64,000 nucleotides of DNA from Glandiceps talaboti (GCF_964340395.1 NC_135558.1:22851564-22915563); one strand, 5' to 3'; counted from the first letter of the stretch, positions 11,141-22,540 are shown. Notes: generated by a model not told the origin, from the sequence alone. Numbers and translations are program-made.

Positions 11141-12861
11141 TTACAAACTCTTAAACCTTCTATATATATCTGTATTACTTCTAACTGCTATACTTAAAAA
11201 CTCAACAGCCATGACAAACAGATATGGGGAAAGCGGGTCTCCCTGGCGAACCCCTCGCTTGATGTCAAAATAACTCGATGTAAACTTATTATTCATGATG
11301 CAACTCTTGATGTCCGTGTAAAATACAGTAAACCAGCGTATCAGTGAGGTTCCAAAGCCAAATCTAAGCAAGCATCGTGAAATAAATTTCCAATTTATGG
11401 AATCAAACTCTTTTCGAAAATCAACCATGAGAAGGATACCTGGAATGTCTCTGTATAAAAAAGAATATCAGATATAAGGCGTATTGATTCCCCCATGTAA
11501 CGACCCGTTACATAACCGGTCTGACATGGACTGATAATAGAGGGGATGAGGCACTGTTTAATTCGAAAGGCAATAACTTTAGATGCCAGCTTACTGTCTA
11601 CATGATTAGGGAAATTGGACGCCAATTTTCAATTTTCATACGATCTGAATTTTTCTTTTCCACTAGAATTATAATACTTTGTTTCTGTGTTGTGCTCATA
11701 CTTCCCTCTTCATAACTGAAATTAAAAACTTTGACAAGGAAAGGGCCTATTACATCCCAAAACTTTCGGAAAAATTCCACAGTCAATCCATCGTTGCCTG
11801 GCGTTTTACCACTTTTAAGAGTAGATAAAATCCTTTCACATTCGATCATAGTAATCGGTCCATCACACAAAAGTTTCTCGGCATTAGAGACCTGAGATAC
11901 CTCGTTATCAGAAAGGAAATGATCTGCTGCATTGATGTCCATTACTCTCTCTGCATACAAATTTTCATAAAATGATTTAAAATGTGCCAAAATCTCACGA
12001 TTATTGGTGAGAGCTACGTTTGAGTTATTTACTAACTTTCGAATGTTTTTTCTTGAAATTTCTTTTTTCTAAGTTCAAAAAATATTTCGATGATTTTTCC
12101 CCCTCTTCATGCCAAGTAACTTTTGATCTAATTATGGCACCTCTTGTCTGATATTCTAACATTTCCTCATACTGTTTCTTTATCCTGTCATAAGTAACTT
12201 GATTTTCATGCGTTGGCCCACTATCCAGCTGTTTTTCGGCTTCCTCCATCAAAACCTGAAGACTAACAAAACTTTCCCTTTGTTGCTTAGCTTTGACTTT
12301 TGAATAGGAAGTCGAAAAAGAGCGGATATTCATCTTTACTAAATCCCAAATAACCCTTAAATCCGTCATCTGTTCAGAGTATTCTCTAATCCATTTACTA
12401 ATAGCATCATTTAATTGATCGCAAAATTCTTCATCATCAACAAAACTGGAATTAAAAATCCAAAACCCTGGACCTCGATTTTCAGCTGAAGTTTCATTTT
12501 CAAGACAGAGAAAAATTCCTGAATGATCAGAATTCACATTTGGAATAACATCAACACGCTTTACATTGTCATGCAAATGGTGCGAAATCAGCCAGAAGTC
12601 AATACGAGACTGCATAAAAGGATTTTTCTGTCTATAGGTATATCTTGCACTATCATTATTCTTCACTCTGAAAATATCTTGGAGGTCCAAAGTATGAGTA
12701 ATATTTTCAATTTCAGAAATAACAGTATTCTTTTCATTGAGATAGTTGAGCCAATGTCGTGAGCTGCACCTGTCTAGAGGCGACAAACAACAATTAAAAT
12801 CTCCTCCTAAAATAATATTTTCATTCTGAGCCGCACCACACGTATTTAACACCTGGAGCAA
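11141..12861 (-). pseudogene. LINE ORF2 endonuclease and RT palm, broken by frameshifts
   Basis: Four overlapping open pieces in different frames together make the rest of ORF2. 12861-12025 carries the AP-endonuclease C-terminal half, with GGDFNCC and the catalytic SDH in NVNSDHSGIF. 11990-11598 carries the linker and NWRPISLI. 11625-11395 and 11428-11141 carry the RT palm, with motif A in DFRKEFDSINW and motif B in GVRQGDPLSPYLF. Frame changes fall near 12030 (in an A-run), 11615, 11425 and 11145, and an in-frame TAG sits upstream of 12861 in the truncated 5' end. It is a dead copy. Confidence 0.88.
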
Positions 12862-13075
12862 TGCTCTGAAAAACTACAATTGTCCATGAGCACCTGATGA
12901 AGGTGCATAAATGTTACATAACACATCCTAGAACTTTTGGTTACTAAAGAAAACTAGGTTGCAAGAACAAAAAGAGTGTTTCTTGTCAACAGATTGTGTT
13001 TTTTTATTTGTCAGAGGGGGGTTGGATTGTTTTGTGGATGAATTGCAGGGGGGTCACTATTTTGAAGTACAACGT

Positions 13076-13308
13076 GAACAAAAAGTCACCGACCCACCCC
13101 CAGCCATAAAAACTGAACAAAAAGTCACCGACCCACCCCCAACCATAAAAACTGAACAAAAAGTCACCGATCCACCCCCAGCCATAAAAACTGAACAAAA
13201 AGTCACCGACCCACCCCCAGCCATAAAAACTGAACAAAAAGTCACCGACCCACCCCCAGCCATAAAAACTGAACAAAAAGTCACCGACCCACCCCCAGCC
13301 ATAAAAAC
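13076..13308. repeat. 39-bp minisatellite, 6 copies
   Basis: The unit starts GAACAAAAAGTCACCGACCC and ends CAGCCATAAAAACT, with only two or three substitutions over six copies. It is open in several frames (13-residue KVTDPPPAIKTEQ-type repeat on plus), but no start context, splice site or flanking coding sequence supports a gene. Confidence 0.93.
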
Positions 13309-13533
13309 CTACATTGCACTATGTATACCATTGCAATCTATCCTACCAATTCATCAACTCATAGTATTGTCACCTACATTGTATTATTTATACCTTTGCA
13401 ATCTATCCTACCAAGTCCTCAACTATTGGTCACCTACATTGTATTATTTATACCATTGCAATCTATCCAACCGAGTCCTCAACTATTGGTCACCTACATT
13501 GTATTATGTATACCATTGCAATCTATCCTACTA
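13309..13533. repeat. 60-bp minisatellite, ~4 copies
   Basis: The landmark CCTACATTGTATTAT recurs at about 13309, 13373, 13433 and 13493, with CCATTGCAATCTATCC inside. It directly abuts the 39-bp array. Confidence 0.9.
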
Positions 13534-13702
13534 GTCTAATATGGTATTGTAATTAGCTCCAGCTTGGGGACGGTCTAGGTAAATGTTAATGTACTAGTCT
13601 AATATCGTACTGTAAGTAGCTCCAGGCTGGGGACGGTCTCGGTAAATGTTAATGTAGTAGTCTTATATCGTATTATAAGTATCTCATGGCTGGGGACAGT
13701 CT
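13531..13702. repeat. 63-bp minisatellite, ~2.6 copies
   Basis: The unit contains CTAGTCTAATATCGTA and GGGGACGGTCTAGGTAAATG and starts at 13531, about 13594 and about 13657. It is the third distinct tandem family in a row, indicating a local hot spot of tandem duplication. Confidence 0.88.
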
Positions 13703-14180
13703 TAGAAATGTTCGTTCATTTCAATACATCTCAACTAGGCTATCCCAATACCAGGTCTTCGAATTCTCATCTAACTTTGACACCTTCATTTTTTTCACAC
13801 AGTCTTTCACTCTCTCCTATTTCAATAGGCTTGTGTGTTTATGGAATCAGCTACATTTCAACATCAAATTGACAGACAGTGATTTAGCATTCCATCATTG
13901 TCGAAACTGTAAGAATTTATAATTATGACCTTATTAAGTATTTATGCATGTTTTCTAAATAAATTTGTAATCTATTTTAGTTTTATTTCACATTTTAATT
14001 TTATTTTCAATTAAGTAAGGATGTTGTGGGAGGGATACTCGTCTGGTACCCGATACCTGGTTATCCTAACACAGTAACGGCAGCCTCAACGATCTGTTTC
14101 AATTTTATTCTGCATTGTATTTGTTAATTTGTTGTGTATACCCAGTGATGAAGCATAATAAATAAAAACATAAAAAAATA
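13703..14180 (+). mobile_element. 3' tail of a second non-LTR retrotransposon
   Basis: A short frame reads FDTFIFFTQSFTLSYFNRL then VCLWNQLHFNIK, matching the F-F-x-R-x-x-x-L-W-N-x-L-P-style C-terminal end seen in many Jockey/CR1-like reverse transcriptases. About 250 bp of 3' UTR-like sequence follows, ending with AAATAAAAACATAAA near 14160-14180. Only this terminal scrap is present. The family assignment is tentative. Confidence 0.5.
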
Positions 14181-15180
14181 ACAAATGGTGATATCATAGA
14201 GTTTTATAAGTAGCCACGAGTTATTATTTTAGATGTTCTAATGTGTTCTTTTAGTCGTATTCAAGGGACCTCCTTGATTTTTATAAGAATAGTAATGCCC
14301 CCCCCCCCCCATTAAACTTTTAGGTGGTTATGAACATAATGTATTTATAAGCCCTCCACTTGGAAACTAAAAAAACGCATTAACAAAACATTGGGAACTG
14401 CAAGAAAATAATGTAACCTTGAACAAACTCTACCCGACCACACCATTCATATCACTAAAAAGGAACAAAAATCCTCTGCCTCTAAAAGCCAGGCTGAAAA
14501 AAGCCAGGCTGGTACACGCATCTCTGCTTGATGAACAAAATTGAATTTTAAGCCAAACAAAAGCGGGAACACTGTCTCGTTAGACAGAACAGCGACTGAT
14601 GAAGGACCCCAACAGTCGGTCCAAAACGTCTAAAAAGAAGGGCCAACTAAGTATCGGCCCGGGGACGTATCGCCAATATCTTCCCTGCTAATTAAATTTA
14701 CCCTAATACTAGGGTCAATAACCTTGTCAAAACGGTCACGTGGATAACTGACCTTCAAACCAATTTATTAATACAAAAAAAATAATCAAGTCTGAACCAG
14801 CGTGGAAAAATATTTGCACTTATTAACAAACTTGATCTAACAACCCACAGTTGATTACATGGTAAACGGAATGTCATACACGTATTTAACATTGATGGTA
14901 TTCGGAGTCCCCTTCCCTCTCTTTCTACTGACAACCTAATGATTTCAATTCCTAAAAAAAGGTTAAAAAAAAAATAAAAAAGTATCGATAAAAAGGCAGA
15001 TGGACAGAACAACGATAAACGTACGCTTACGGTACCACTGCGAACGGTATCGATACAGAAACACCACAAGGATAAACGAAAGCATTTCACGAACATGTTT
15101 TTAGGGGGCGTCCTGAGCTTGGAGGTGTCCTGGCCTGGAGGAGTGCCCTGCGCCTGGAGGTATGCTGTTAGACTTGTATG
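14181..15180. other. Repeat-derived stretch without a gene
   Basis: It contains a poly(C) run near 14300. At 14450-14700 there is sequence with a hammerhead-like stem (see rejected items) that resembles Penelope-like 3' sequence. The minus-strand frame at 14755-15261 is unrecognised and overlaps the start of a dispersed repeat, so it is not called. Confidence 0.5.
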
Positions 15181-15990
15181 ACAATTCTGGTGTCTATAAC
15201 AATGTTGAATAACGTGAATATAGACAACATCAACAAATTCCGTCAAGTTCTTGTTTATCATTATTTAAGTATTTTGAATAGCTAATTAATATCTAATTAT
15301 AATACACAGAGAAACACATATATTTAACTCGATCGAATCGCACTGGAATACAAATTTAAATAAAATACACGGGACGCTGCGCTGTGGAGTATACCGATTG
15401 GATAGTGCCCTCAACGGTCGTAGAATTTACTTCTCTATGTTGTCGCAAGATCGAATTATTCGAATTTTGGAATTTGAAAATTCCACGATCACGAGCTCAG
15501 CATTTGCTCAATTTGCTCAATTTGCTCATTTGCTAAAAAAGAAAGGGTAGGACACTGTGGTGTTCTTTTTCGTCGAAAGATTGAAACCACATCGCCCTCG
15601 TTCACGGATGCTTTCTGTTTCGGGCAAACTTACGAGTGTTCGTTTAATCTGTCAAATGTTGTTTCGTTTTCTCCTTCATTCAAAGTGTATATTTTGAAGA
15701 GACACAGATATGACGACTACTGTTTAATGATTATTTTTACGTAATTTTATGAAAATAACATAGACTGGCATCAACTCAATCTGATTAAAATCCAATGTAG
15801 ATGTCGGCTAATCATTCATTGCTATTTTACCATCGTTATTTTGTCTGAATTGACCTTCGTAGTACATGTTTACGTTTTTAGCCTGATCGCCTCCTGTACT
15901 GTGTGTTCGAGCCTACCACAACTCTTCGGTACCAAATATTGATTAAAGTAAAATATTATCAATTGTGTTTTTGTTTATTTCCCTCGCAAA
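15181..15990 (+). repeat. Dispersed repeat D, copy 1 (~800 bp)
   Basis: It shares TCTGGTGTCTATA, TCCGTCAA then TTCTTGTTTAT, GGTCGTAGAATTTACTTCTC, GAGACACAGATATGACGAC and AATTGTGTTTTTGTTTATTT with 25558-26256. Copy 2 lacks about 120 bp present here near 15780-15900. No long frame is present. Confidence 0.85.
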
Positions 15991-16099
15991 ATGCATACAT
16001 ACATACATACATACATACATACATACATACATACATACATACATACATACATACATACATACATACATACATACATACATACATACATACATACATACA
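15991..16099. repeat. (CATA)n microsatellite
   Basis: About 27 perfect tetramers at the end of dispersed repeat D. Confidence 0.98.
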
Positions 16100-16486
16100 A
16101 TATCAATTTTTAATCATCCCATTTCTGGCCTTATAACCAAAATAACAAATATGTGTAGACATGTATAATGAGTTTAATATCATAACTTTCATTCTTCTTT
16201 CGCCAAGTAATGTACTCGATCACCTTGGAGAGCTATCATACATAAAAATGAAAGAAGACGAGTCTGATATTACACTGTGGATTTACACTGCGGACCGTTT
16301 CACCAGAAGGATCGTCGGGTGTAATAGTAGGGTGTAATACTAGTCGTTGGCTTTACATTCTGCTTTATGTACATAACTTATGTGTGTTCACTGACGGCTA
16401 GGTGTGTACACAAAAAATTGAAAACAAAGGTTACGTATTATTAAGTAAGAACTTGTTAGCGTGCCGGCATTTACTGATTAATTCAG

Positions 16487-16595
<109 letters not shown>

Positions 16596-16623
16596 CCGTT
16601 TCGAACACATCACCAAGCCTTGA

Positions 16624-17274
16624 GACACAGAAAACATCAAGAAAAACATATGCCGCATTTTCCACCTCAACGGACTACGCATAACAATAGAAGCAAACAA
16701 ACAGATAATCAACTTATTAGATGTCACCCTCAACTTGAGCAACGATACGTACCGGCCCTACACAAAGCCCGACACCATCCTGCAATATGTACACCGAGAT
16801 AGCAACCACCCACAAACCACGACTAAGAGCATACCCACTGGTATTAACAAACGCCTATCATTACACTCTTCGAACAAAGCATCTTTCGACCAAGCCGCAC
16901 CTCCATACCAAAAAGCACTCAACGAGAGCGGATACAAATACACACTACACTACGAGCCGACCACGACCTCTAGACGAAGAAACAGACAACGGAAAGACAT
17001 ATTATGGTACAACCCCCCATTCAGCAAAAATGTTAGCACCAACATCGGACACAGATTCCTCTGCCTTGTAGACAAACACTTCCACAAAGATCATAAACTC
17101 AGAAAAATCTTCAACCGCAACACCGTTAAAATCAGTTACAGCTGCATGAATAACATCAAGCACGTCATCAACAACCACAACAAACGCATCCTTATTTCAC
17201 ACGAACGCACCAACACCACCGTAAACAGCACCAATGCCAATAAAACATGCAACTGTCGGCAAAAGAAAACATGT
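16624..17274 (+). pseudogene. Penelope-like element ORF fragment A (C-terminal RT region)
   Basis: An open stretch of about 217 codons lacking both ends. Recognisable blocks are GLRITIEANKQIINLLDVTL, then YRPYTKPDTILQYVH, ILWYNPPFSKNVSTNIG, LRKIFNRNTVKISYSC and finally a Cys-rich CNCRQKKTC. The NPPFS..V.TNIG and KIFNRNT.K.SYSC blocks are typical of the region between the RT fingers/palm and the GIY-YIG endonuclease in Penelope-like elements. The catalytic RT core and GIY-YIG domain are absent. The fragment is flanked on both sides by TA tracts, and its own hammerhead ribozyme lies about 120 bp downstream on the opposite strand. Confidence 0.85.
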
Positions 17275-17396
17275 ATATATATATATATATATATAATTGA
17301 CTGGATGTAGATAAAACCACATAAAAGTGCTCAATACGGGTAGTAGAGCGAATTACATACAGGTTTTGAAAATTTGAACCAAATTATATGCTATAG

Positions 17397-17445
17397 ACCC
17401 TACAGAACTGTTTCGTGAGGTGCGTAGTCCTCACTCATCAGGGGT
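17397..17445 (-). ncRNA. Hammerhead ribozyme A (type I, minimal stem III)
   Basis: Read on the minus strand: ACCC (stem I), CTGATGA, stem II GTGAGG with an 8-nt loop and CCTCAC, then GAAA, stem III CAG-TT-CTG, TA at the cleavage position, and GGGT closing stem I. Every core nucleotide needed for the hammerhead fold is present, and the predicted cut is between 17401 and 17400. Very short stem III type I hammerheads are known from Penelope-like elements and retrozymes. An identical core occurs at 48247-48295. Confidence 0.88.
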
Positions 17446-17446
17446 A

Positions 17447-17640
17447 GAATTTCCCTCTCCTGAGAGCGTCGTGGAGGGCTCCCTACTGTCGCCGCCAAGA
17501 CCTCTCTCCAAATCCATTTCGACGAGCGAATCAGGTTGCGAGATTGGTGTTCGAAATAGGGAAGCAAGCTGATTCGCTGAAAGTCAGAAGTCCTAAAAGC
17601 AAGATGGCAGCCACCATTCATGAAGTTTTCAGATAGCGGA
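17447..17640 (-). mobile_element. Penelope-like terminal region upstream of hammerhead A
   Basis: On the minus strand this runs straight into the ribozyme. It encodes FEHQSRNLIRSSKWIW then REVLAATVGSPPRRSQERE, and the same block occurs at 47717-47838. It is therefore part of the element's repeated terminal region rather than host DNA. It faces opposite to the ORF fragment at 16624-17274. Confidence 0.75.
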
Positions 17641-17679
17641 CAACTTCACAGCCTTTGTTTAGAGTTGAAACGGTCAACA

Positions 17680-17722
17680 ATGGATGACGAGAATACAATG
17701 TGGAGAAAACAAATCTGTAGCG
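17680..17722 (+). CDS. Possible first coding exon (MDDENTMWRKQICS), weak
   Basis: An ATG in good context (TCAACAATGG) opens 14 codons and ends AGCG/GTAAGT, a perfect donor, leaving one base. A possible partner exon follows CATTGTAG at 17809: one base plus AA makes Glu, and the frame continues PNLTDDRPIKFLVSFGMVL with a hydrophobic stretch before running into a GGGGGAGGGG-type repeat. The intron would be only 86 nt. No protein family was recognised, so this could be chance. Confidence 0.3.
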
Positions 17723-18140
17723 GTAAGTTTGTTCGTGTGTATTACATGTAAATCAAATTTCCTATGTGCTTTAAATAGGTACATCCTCAATCTTCATATT
17801 CATTGTAGAACCGAATTTGACAGACGATAGACCAATCAAATTTTTAGTCAGTTTTGGTATGGTGTTGATACTTGCGTGTCACCTAAAAATTATTTCACGC
17901 TTAGGGAGCCTTCAGTATTTACAAGGGGGGGAGGGGCGGAGGAAATCACACATGGTCATGAAACATGACCCTCGCAGCATTATAAATGAATGGATAAATA
18001 CAGGAAAGAGTGTGTTAACAGTGCCTGTATTGTAAATATTTGACTATAATTCTGAAAAATACAGGGCAATACAGGCAAAGCATTTACCAGTACAAAACTA
18101 GTGTTTATTCATGTTGTATTAGCCTATATTTACCATACAT

Positions 18141-18587
18141 TCATGGCATGTCAGAATCACCTCGGTAAAACCAAACTACGGATAACCTGAGTTCATCAAT
18201 AGGCATTTCGGGTTGTTGACAATCTCTACATCTGTTTGCAATGTCAATTGTAATAGGATTATAAAAGTTGTAACAGCTGATAATGTCCCTTGACTCAAAT
18301 GATTCACTCCTTGAAAGTAACCTTGCACTCGGAACTACAGTTTTTCTCGTTCCATAGTTAGTTAAATAATTTTTTGAAAAATTAAGCACAGAGATACTTA
18401 AATAACAAATTCCCATATCTGATGTCCATATACCACACGTAACATCATCAATGCATGGTGCACAATGTATCCTAATGTTATGATCACGATCGGATCGTGA
18501 CCTTTCACCCAAGGCAAATCGTGACCTTTCACCCAAGCCAGTTGTGCCTCGCGGCGGAGTAACACACTCACTAGTACTTGCACACAT
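18141..18587 (-). CDS. Unrecognised 148-codon minus-strand frame
   Basis: The frame runs from an ATG at 18587 to a stop at 18141. It has scattered cysteines (CAPCIDDVTCGIW, RCRDCQQ) and no clear signal peptide, domain or splice sites. Near its start the DNA contains a tandem 21-bp duplication (GTGACCTTTCACCCAAG at about 18498 and 18519). It may be a chance frame; it is listed because it is the longest non-repetitive frame between 17.7 and 24 kb. Confidence 0.2.
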   Translation of the reverse strand: MCASTSECVTPPRGTTGLGERSRFALGERSRSDRDHNIRIHCAPCIDDVTCGIWTSDMGICYLSISVLNFSKNYLTNYGTRKTVVPSARLLSRSESFESRDIISCYNFYNPITIDIANRCRDCQQPEMPIDELRLSVVWFYRGDSDMP

Positions 18588-19160
18588 TCGGTCGACAGCA
18601 TTTCAGTCTTGACCTAGTACCTGTACTAGCGACGTCTCCGAAGTACGGCAGCATTCAATCTTGCATTTAACTTTCCCCATATCTCATTCACGTTTCTGAT
18701 GACTTTCTAAATTCATCGTTTCATCTAGAGGCAATTGTCCAGGCAAATACAGAGTGGATTAACAGCTTTTCACAGGAAATGGATTAAGTTTTTAAAAAAG
18801 CATAATAAAATATTTATTACTGTGTGAATTATTTATTATAACTACTCAAAACAGTGAAAATTTAGTTTCTTCAGTTCAGATTACCTGTTGTGGAGGCAAA
18901 GAATAATTAGGGATTTCTCAAACCCAATGTTTGTAATAATTTGTTCTTTATTGCCACTGATAATAGTACTTCTGTGTTTTATAAAGCCTAGGTGTACCGC
19001 ATGTGTCAGCCATTCTAAACGAACGTACTGAGTAACCAATAAGATTGCGCGTCAAAGTGGATTTGGAGAGACGTGATGGACGTAGTTCTATAATGCAGTG
19101 ATCACGGCACCCTCTGGAGAGACAAAGTTATACGTACACCGAAAGTTGTCAATGTAAATA

Positions 19161-19289
19161 GAACATGGAAATGTTGGACTGTTTTTGCAGTGATAGCAAA
19201 CTTATGTGGTGTATACATCCACTTATATTACCTTGAAAATTATTTTCTCCAGACAAGCTTCTTTGTCTATATAACAACAAGTACTCAAG
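19161..19289 (+). CDS. Candidate exon with a membrane segment, weak
   Basis: A reading frame without a usable ATG gives TWKCWTVFAVIANLCGV and YIHLYYLENYFLQTSFF, one strongly hydrophobic helix, and ends ACTCAAG/GTAAGA. The one leftover base joins in phase to the candidate exon at 22631 (GKVLFITG..). A membrane anchor followed by GKVLFITG is the arrangement seen in membrane-anchored short-chain dehydrogenases, but the next residues lack the glycine pattern. It is either a decayed gene or coincidence. Confidence 0.22.
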
Positions 19290-20700
19290 GTAAGATAGAA
19301 AGTCTTTTCTTGTCAAATAAGATATCCAAATCTATATCTTTTTCGAGACTGAATTCACTCATGTTATTCTGGAAAGTTCAGATGCGTTGTTTTGACTATG
19401 TATTCCTTTGATACAGGTGATTAGTAATACCATAAAAAAACACCTTAGATATTGACAACAAAGAGTTAAGTAGACTAAAGATTCACACAGTGACTCTCAT
19501 GCTCGTCATTCTTTGTTGAAACTAAATATAAGAATGTTCAAAGGCAATGGCCAACACCTGATACTTATTTTCATTACTAAAAGTGATCTCTGGTCTGTGT
19601 TTTCCATATGTATATTAGCTATTGTCATAGAACAATAAAACAATTACACTTCTTACATCGAGAAGCTTAAGCAAAATTAAACATATTTGTTCCCTGCAAG
19701 TAGTTCTTAAGCATATATTTAATAATGAGGCACGAGAATGTGTTTGTGTATTACTGTCTCCGTCCGTCTCTCTCTCAGTGAGTTACAGTGTTAAATAGAC
19801 AAAAGGTTATTGTTACCAACGACTTTGTTCGATCTTGAAACAATATGGTATCATACTACTGGTTTATTGACTTTATGCCACGTCCTGGCTAAGAAACTAA
19901 CAGAGGGAAATGAAATTCTGGCCACTTAAAGTTATACCAAGGCTACACAAATAATTAAATAGAAAACAAGAGTTCGAGGAACAAAAAGACTCTGCAACAA
20001 GAACTGTCAACAAAAGAGTCATTTCCCAAGATGACAATAACTTATATGATATATGGAAAGGAAAACATTATCACGCTAAAAGAAACATGTCTTTGTAAAA
20101 AAAAACAACAACACACGTTTAGCATCAAAGGAACTGATATAAGAATAGAAGACTACAATTTTTGGAGATATTATTTGGAACTGAGTCAACATAATGATAG
20201 TGATATAGATCATAGGGGCGTGTAATATTTCATAGATTGTTGTTTTCCAGGCCTACAGACTAAATATATTCCTACCTGTAAGGGGAAGAGAGAAGGGGGG
20301 ACATCAATTCACGACCCTGTATAAACTCCTCTGTACGTCTAGCTATTTTGAATAATCAGCTCGTTGCCGATTGGCTGTTCGAAACTACGCCTATATAAAG
20401 AAAGCCCTTCAAATCCCCCGGAAGCATCACTACTTTATGGGCCACCAAAAATGAAATCAATTTCGGTATACACAGATTCACAGTTTGACACGGTAAAAAT
20501 GCAGTTGTATTGGAAATCGTACAAGTATACTCACCAGGAACCTGTCGTAAACTTTTCACGATCCATGGTTCCGGGTTTAGTGATGGGGACATGCTTCTGA
20601 ATTTGAAATGTAGCGGTCGTCTGACGTTATTAGTCAACGCCTCTTTCTCGACCAATCAGCAGTGAACATGAGACGGTTATGTCATTTGACTTGCTTTTGA
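19290..20700. other. No gene seen
   Basis: AT-rich non-coding DNA. A 64-codon frame at 20031-20225 has no recognised motif. No repeat structure is evident. Confidence 0.55.
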
Positions 20701-20744
20701 CATACAGAGGATTTTATACAGTGCTCGCTCATTGTAAAAGGTCC

Positions 20745-21105
20745 AGCATATCACTTCGTCCATACATCCCTAAATGCATTCCCATTAAATTTCAGCCCAA
20801 TCTGCTCAGTTTTTAGCCCTAATTTGCATATTACTGATGAAATCATCATGTCATGAACAAATCTTACTTTACACCCCCTTGAGAATGTTCCCAACAAATT
20901 TCGCACCAATATGCCCAGTAGTTTCTGAGTTTTTTGACCAAAAATCACATTTTTGACCCAAATCACACACCTGTGATGTGATCGTTTGATTTGAACAATT
21001 AGAAATCCAAGGTTCACACACACACACACAGACAGACAGACAGATTGACAGATGCTGGGCGATCCCTATAGCACTACTGAACCTCAGTTCAGTTGTGCTA
21101 AAAAT
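20745..21105 (-). repeat. Dispersed repeat E (TTAGCACAACTGAAC head), inverted copy
   Basis: On the minus strand it starts TTAGCACAACTGAACTGAGG and TTCAGTAGTGCTA, an imperfect palindrome, then has (CTGT)n and (TG)n tracts, then sentence-like conserved blocks such as GTGTGATTTGGGTC. Plus-strand relatives lie at 54990-55200 and 55605-55800, and a partial one at 52576-52760. Confidence 0.8.
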
Positions 21106-21339
21106 CAAAAAGTACTAAAAATAGCAGAATTTCGATTTCCAGAAATAGCTAGTTGTGAACGAGGATGTCATGCATTACCACATCGGTAAATTTTACCACC
21201 AATATTGATCAAAATCAAAACTCCATAAATGAACCACAAAGTAATTTCCCTTTCAAAATGGGGTAATTTTAGAATAAGTATTATCATTTTTATTGACACT
21301 GACTCTGTCAAAAAATTGTCCCCTCCAGCCATACACTGT

Positions 21340-21985
21340 CAGGCAAGGCATGATTTGATCGAATTTGCGAAAACATATACTGGAATGAACCATTATGTAG
21401 AAGGGATGCAGAATTTGGATTTGAAGTTTACAACCCTGTTTCGAACAAACACTTGTCATACCACATATTACATTGCTTGTTTGACATCAATGGTGTCTTT
21501 TGAAAAGTGGCAGTTTACTTACAGTCTCGTCAACTGGTTTCCAATATGGCGTCAGTCACAATGCTCATTAACATATTAATTTTTTTGTTAAATTACAAAA
21601 AAAAAATCATCAAAAATAGAAAAGAAGATGTGCTGACTTGAAATTAACAAATCTGAGTAAGCTACCCTCCGCGCATCAACACACCAGATATCAAAGCAAT
21701 CTGACAAGTAGTATTTGCGGAGATGATGAAAATATCATTTTTGAAAAAAATAATCGTAAAAAATTGAAAATGGCACAGATCAACTTGGCATGAACAAATC
21801 TGAATAGCCTCCCCAGGGAACATGCACACCAAATATCGAAGTATTCTGATGGTCACTTTCGGAGAAGATGATGAAAATAAAAAAAGTTGACGGACACCTA
21901 TGATCACTTGTACCTCTATACCCATATACCCACTTATACCTAAAGCTACACTTTCAGCTTTCGCTGACAGTGGAGCTAAAAAGGT
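21340..21985 (-). repeat. Dispersed repeat C, copy 2, inverted
   Basis: Inverted copy of 5436-6090, matching over about 640 bp: CTTTCGGAGAAGATGATG, GGCACAGATCAACTTGGC, TGCTCATTAACATATT and AGTGGCAGTTTACTTA. The two copies sit about 16 kb apart. Confidence 0.85.
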
Positions 21986-22149
21986 GATGAAATGCTGTTG
22001 AAGGTGTACAATATTACAAGTTGTTATTGTACCTACACAAATTATTTTCAAAAAATGTTCTAATTGCAGCTAGTGCAACTTTAATCCTATCTTTAATGAC
22101 TTCAGTTGTTCCAGCCAATGTGCTCTCTAATGACATGCCCCCCCCCCCC

Positions 22150-22540
22150 CACCAAAAAAAAAAAAAGAAAAGAAAAAAAAAAAAGTGTTTCTGGTCAGAA
22201 CATTTTGTCTAAAGTGGGGCGAAAACGTGAATTTTGAAAATTCTTTTGATATTATTCGCAACAAACCTGTCACTCAATCTACTATTTATGGCAGTTATTG
22301 TTCTTTTTATTTAGTACTTTATAGCAAGTGTGTGTGGGGCAGATGTCATTTACTTGTTCATGATTGGCTCTGCAGTTGTCTTCACTGAAGTAGGGAGGGT
22401 TATTTTTGTGTTTCTCCACAGACCTACAGACTGCATGGGCTGGACAAACATGAAAAAAAAAGACTGACATGAGGGTATTTAAGTGATGCGAGCATTGACC
22501 AGAAACAACTCTTTTCTTTTTTTTTTGGCCAAAGACAATA
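22150..22540 (+). repeat. MITE-like element B, copy 2
   Basis: Direct copy of 3901-4243 with ends GTTTCTGGTCAG and TTGACCAGAAAC flanked by A-rich and T-rich tracts closing at TTGGCC. The interior matches at TTCATGATTGGCTCTGCAG and GACTGCATGGGCTGG. A poly(C) and A/G-rich run precedes the left end. Confidence 0.8.

Larger units (their letters stand above)
9341..12938 (-). mobile_element. 5'-truncated L1/Tx1-type LINE with 14-bp TSD
   Basis: A minus-strand non-LTR retrotransposon copy of about 3.57 kb. It is bounded by the direct repeat ATCCTAGAACTTTT at 9341-9354 and 12925-12938. On the minus strand it ends in a poly(A) stretch (plus-strand T-run from 9351). Its 5' end begins inside the endonuclease, so it is truncated. 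The order is endonuclease C-terminal half, reverse transcriptase, then a C-terminal Cys-His motif, as expected for L1/Tx1-clade ORF2. Several frameshifts make it inactive. The A-rich tail, TSD and truncation are the classic result of target-primed reverse transcription. Confidence 0.93.

Noticed and set aside
13004-13534. Frames encoding KVTDPPPAIKTEQ or GWGWVGDFLFSFY repeats
   Set aside because: The 39-bp array lacks stops in several frames. There is no sign of a surrounding gene.
14578-14633. Hammerhead-like stem (CTGATGA, GGACC/GGTCC, outer pairing TTAGAC/GTCTAA)
   Set aside because: The GAAA box reads AAAA, and no UH cleavage site is properly placed between the outer stem and stem I, so it cannot be called a ribozyme. 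It may be a decayed Penelope-like 3' end.
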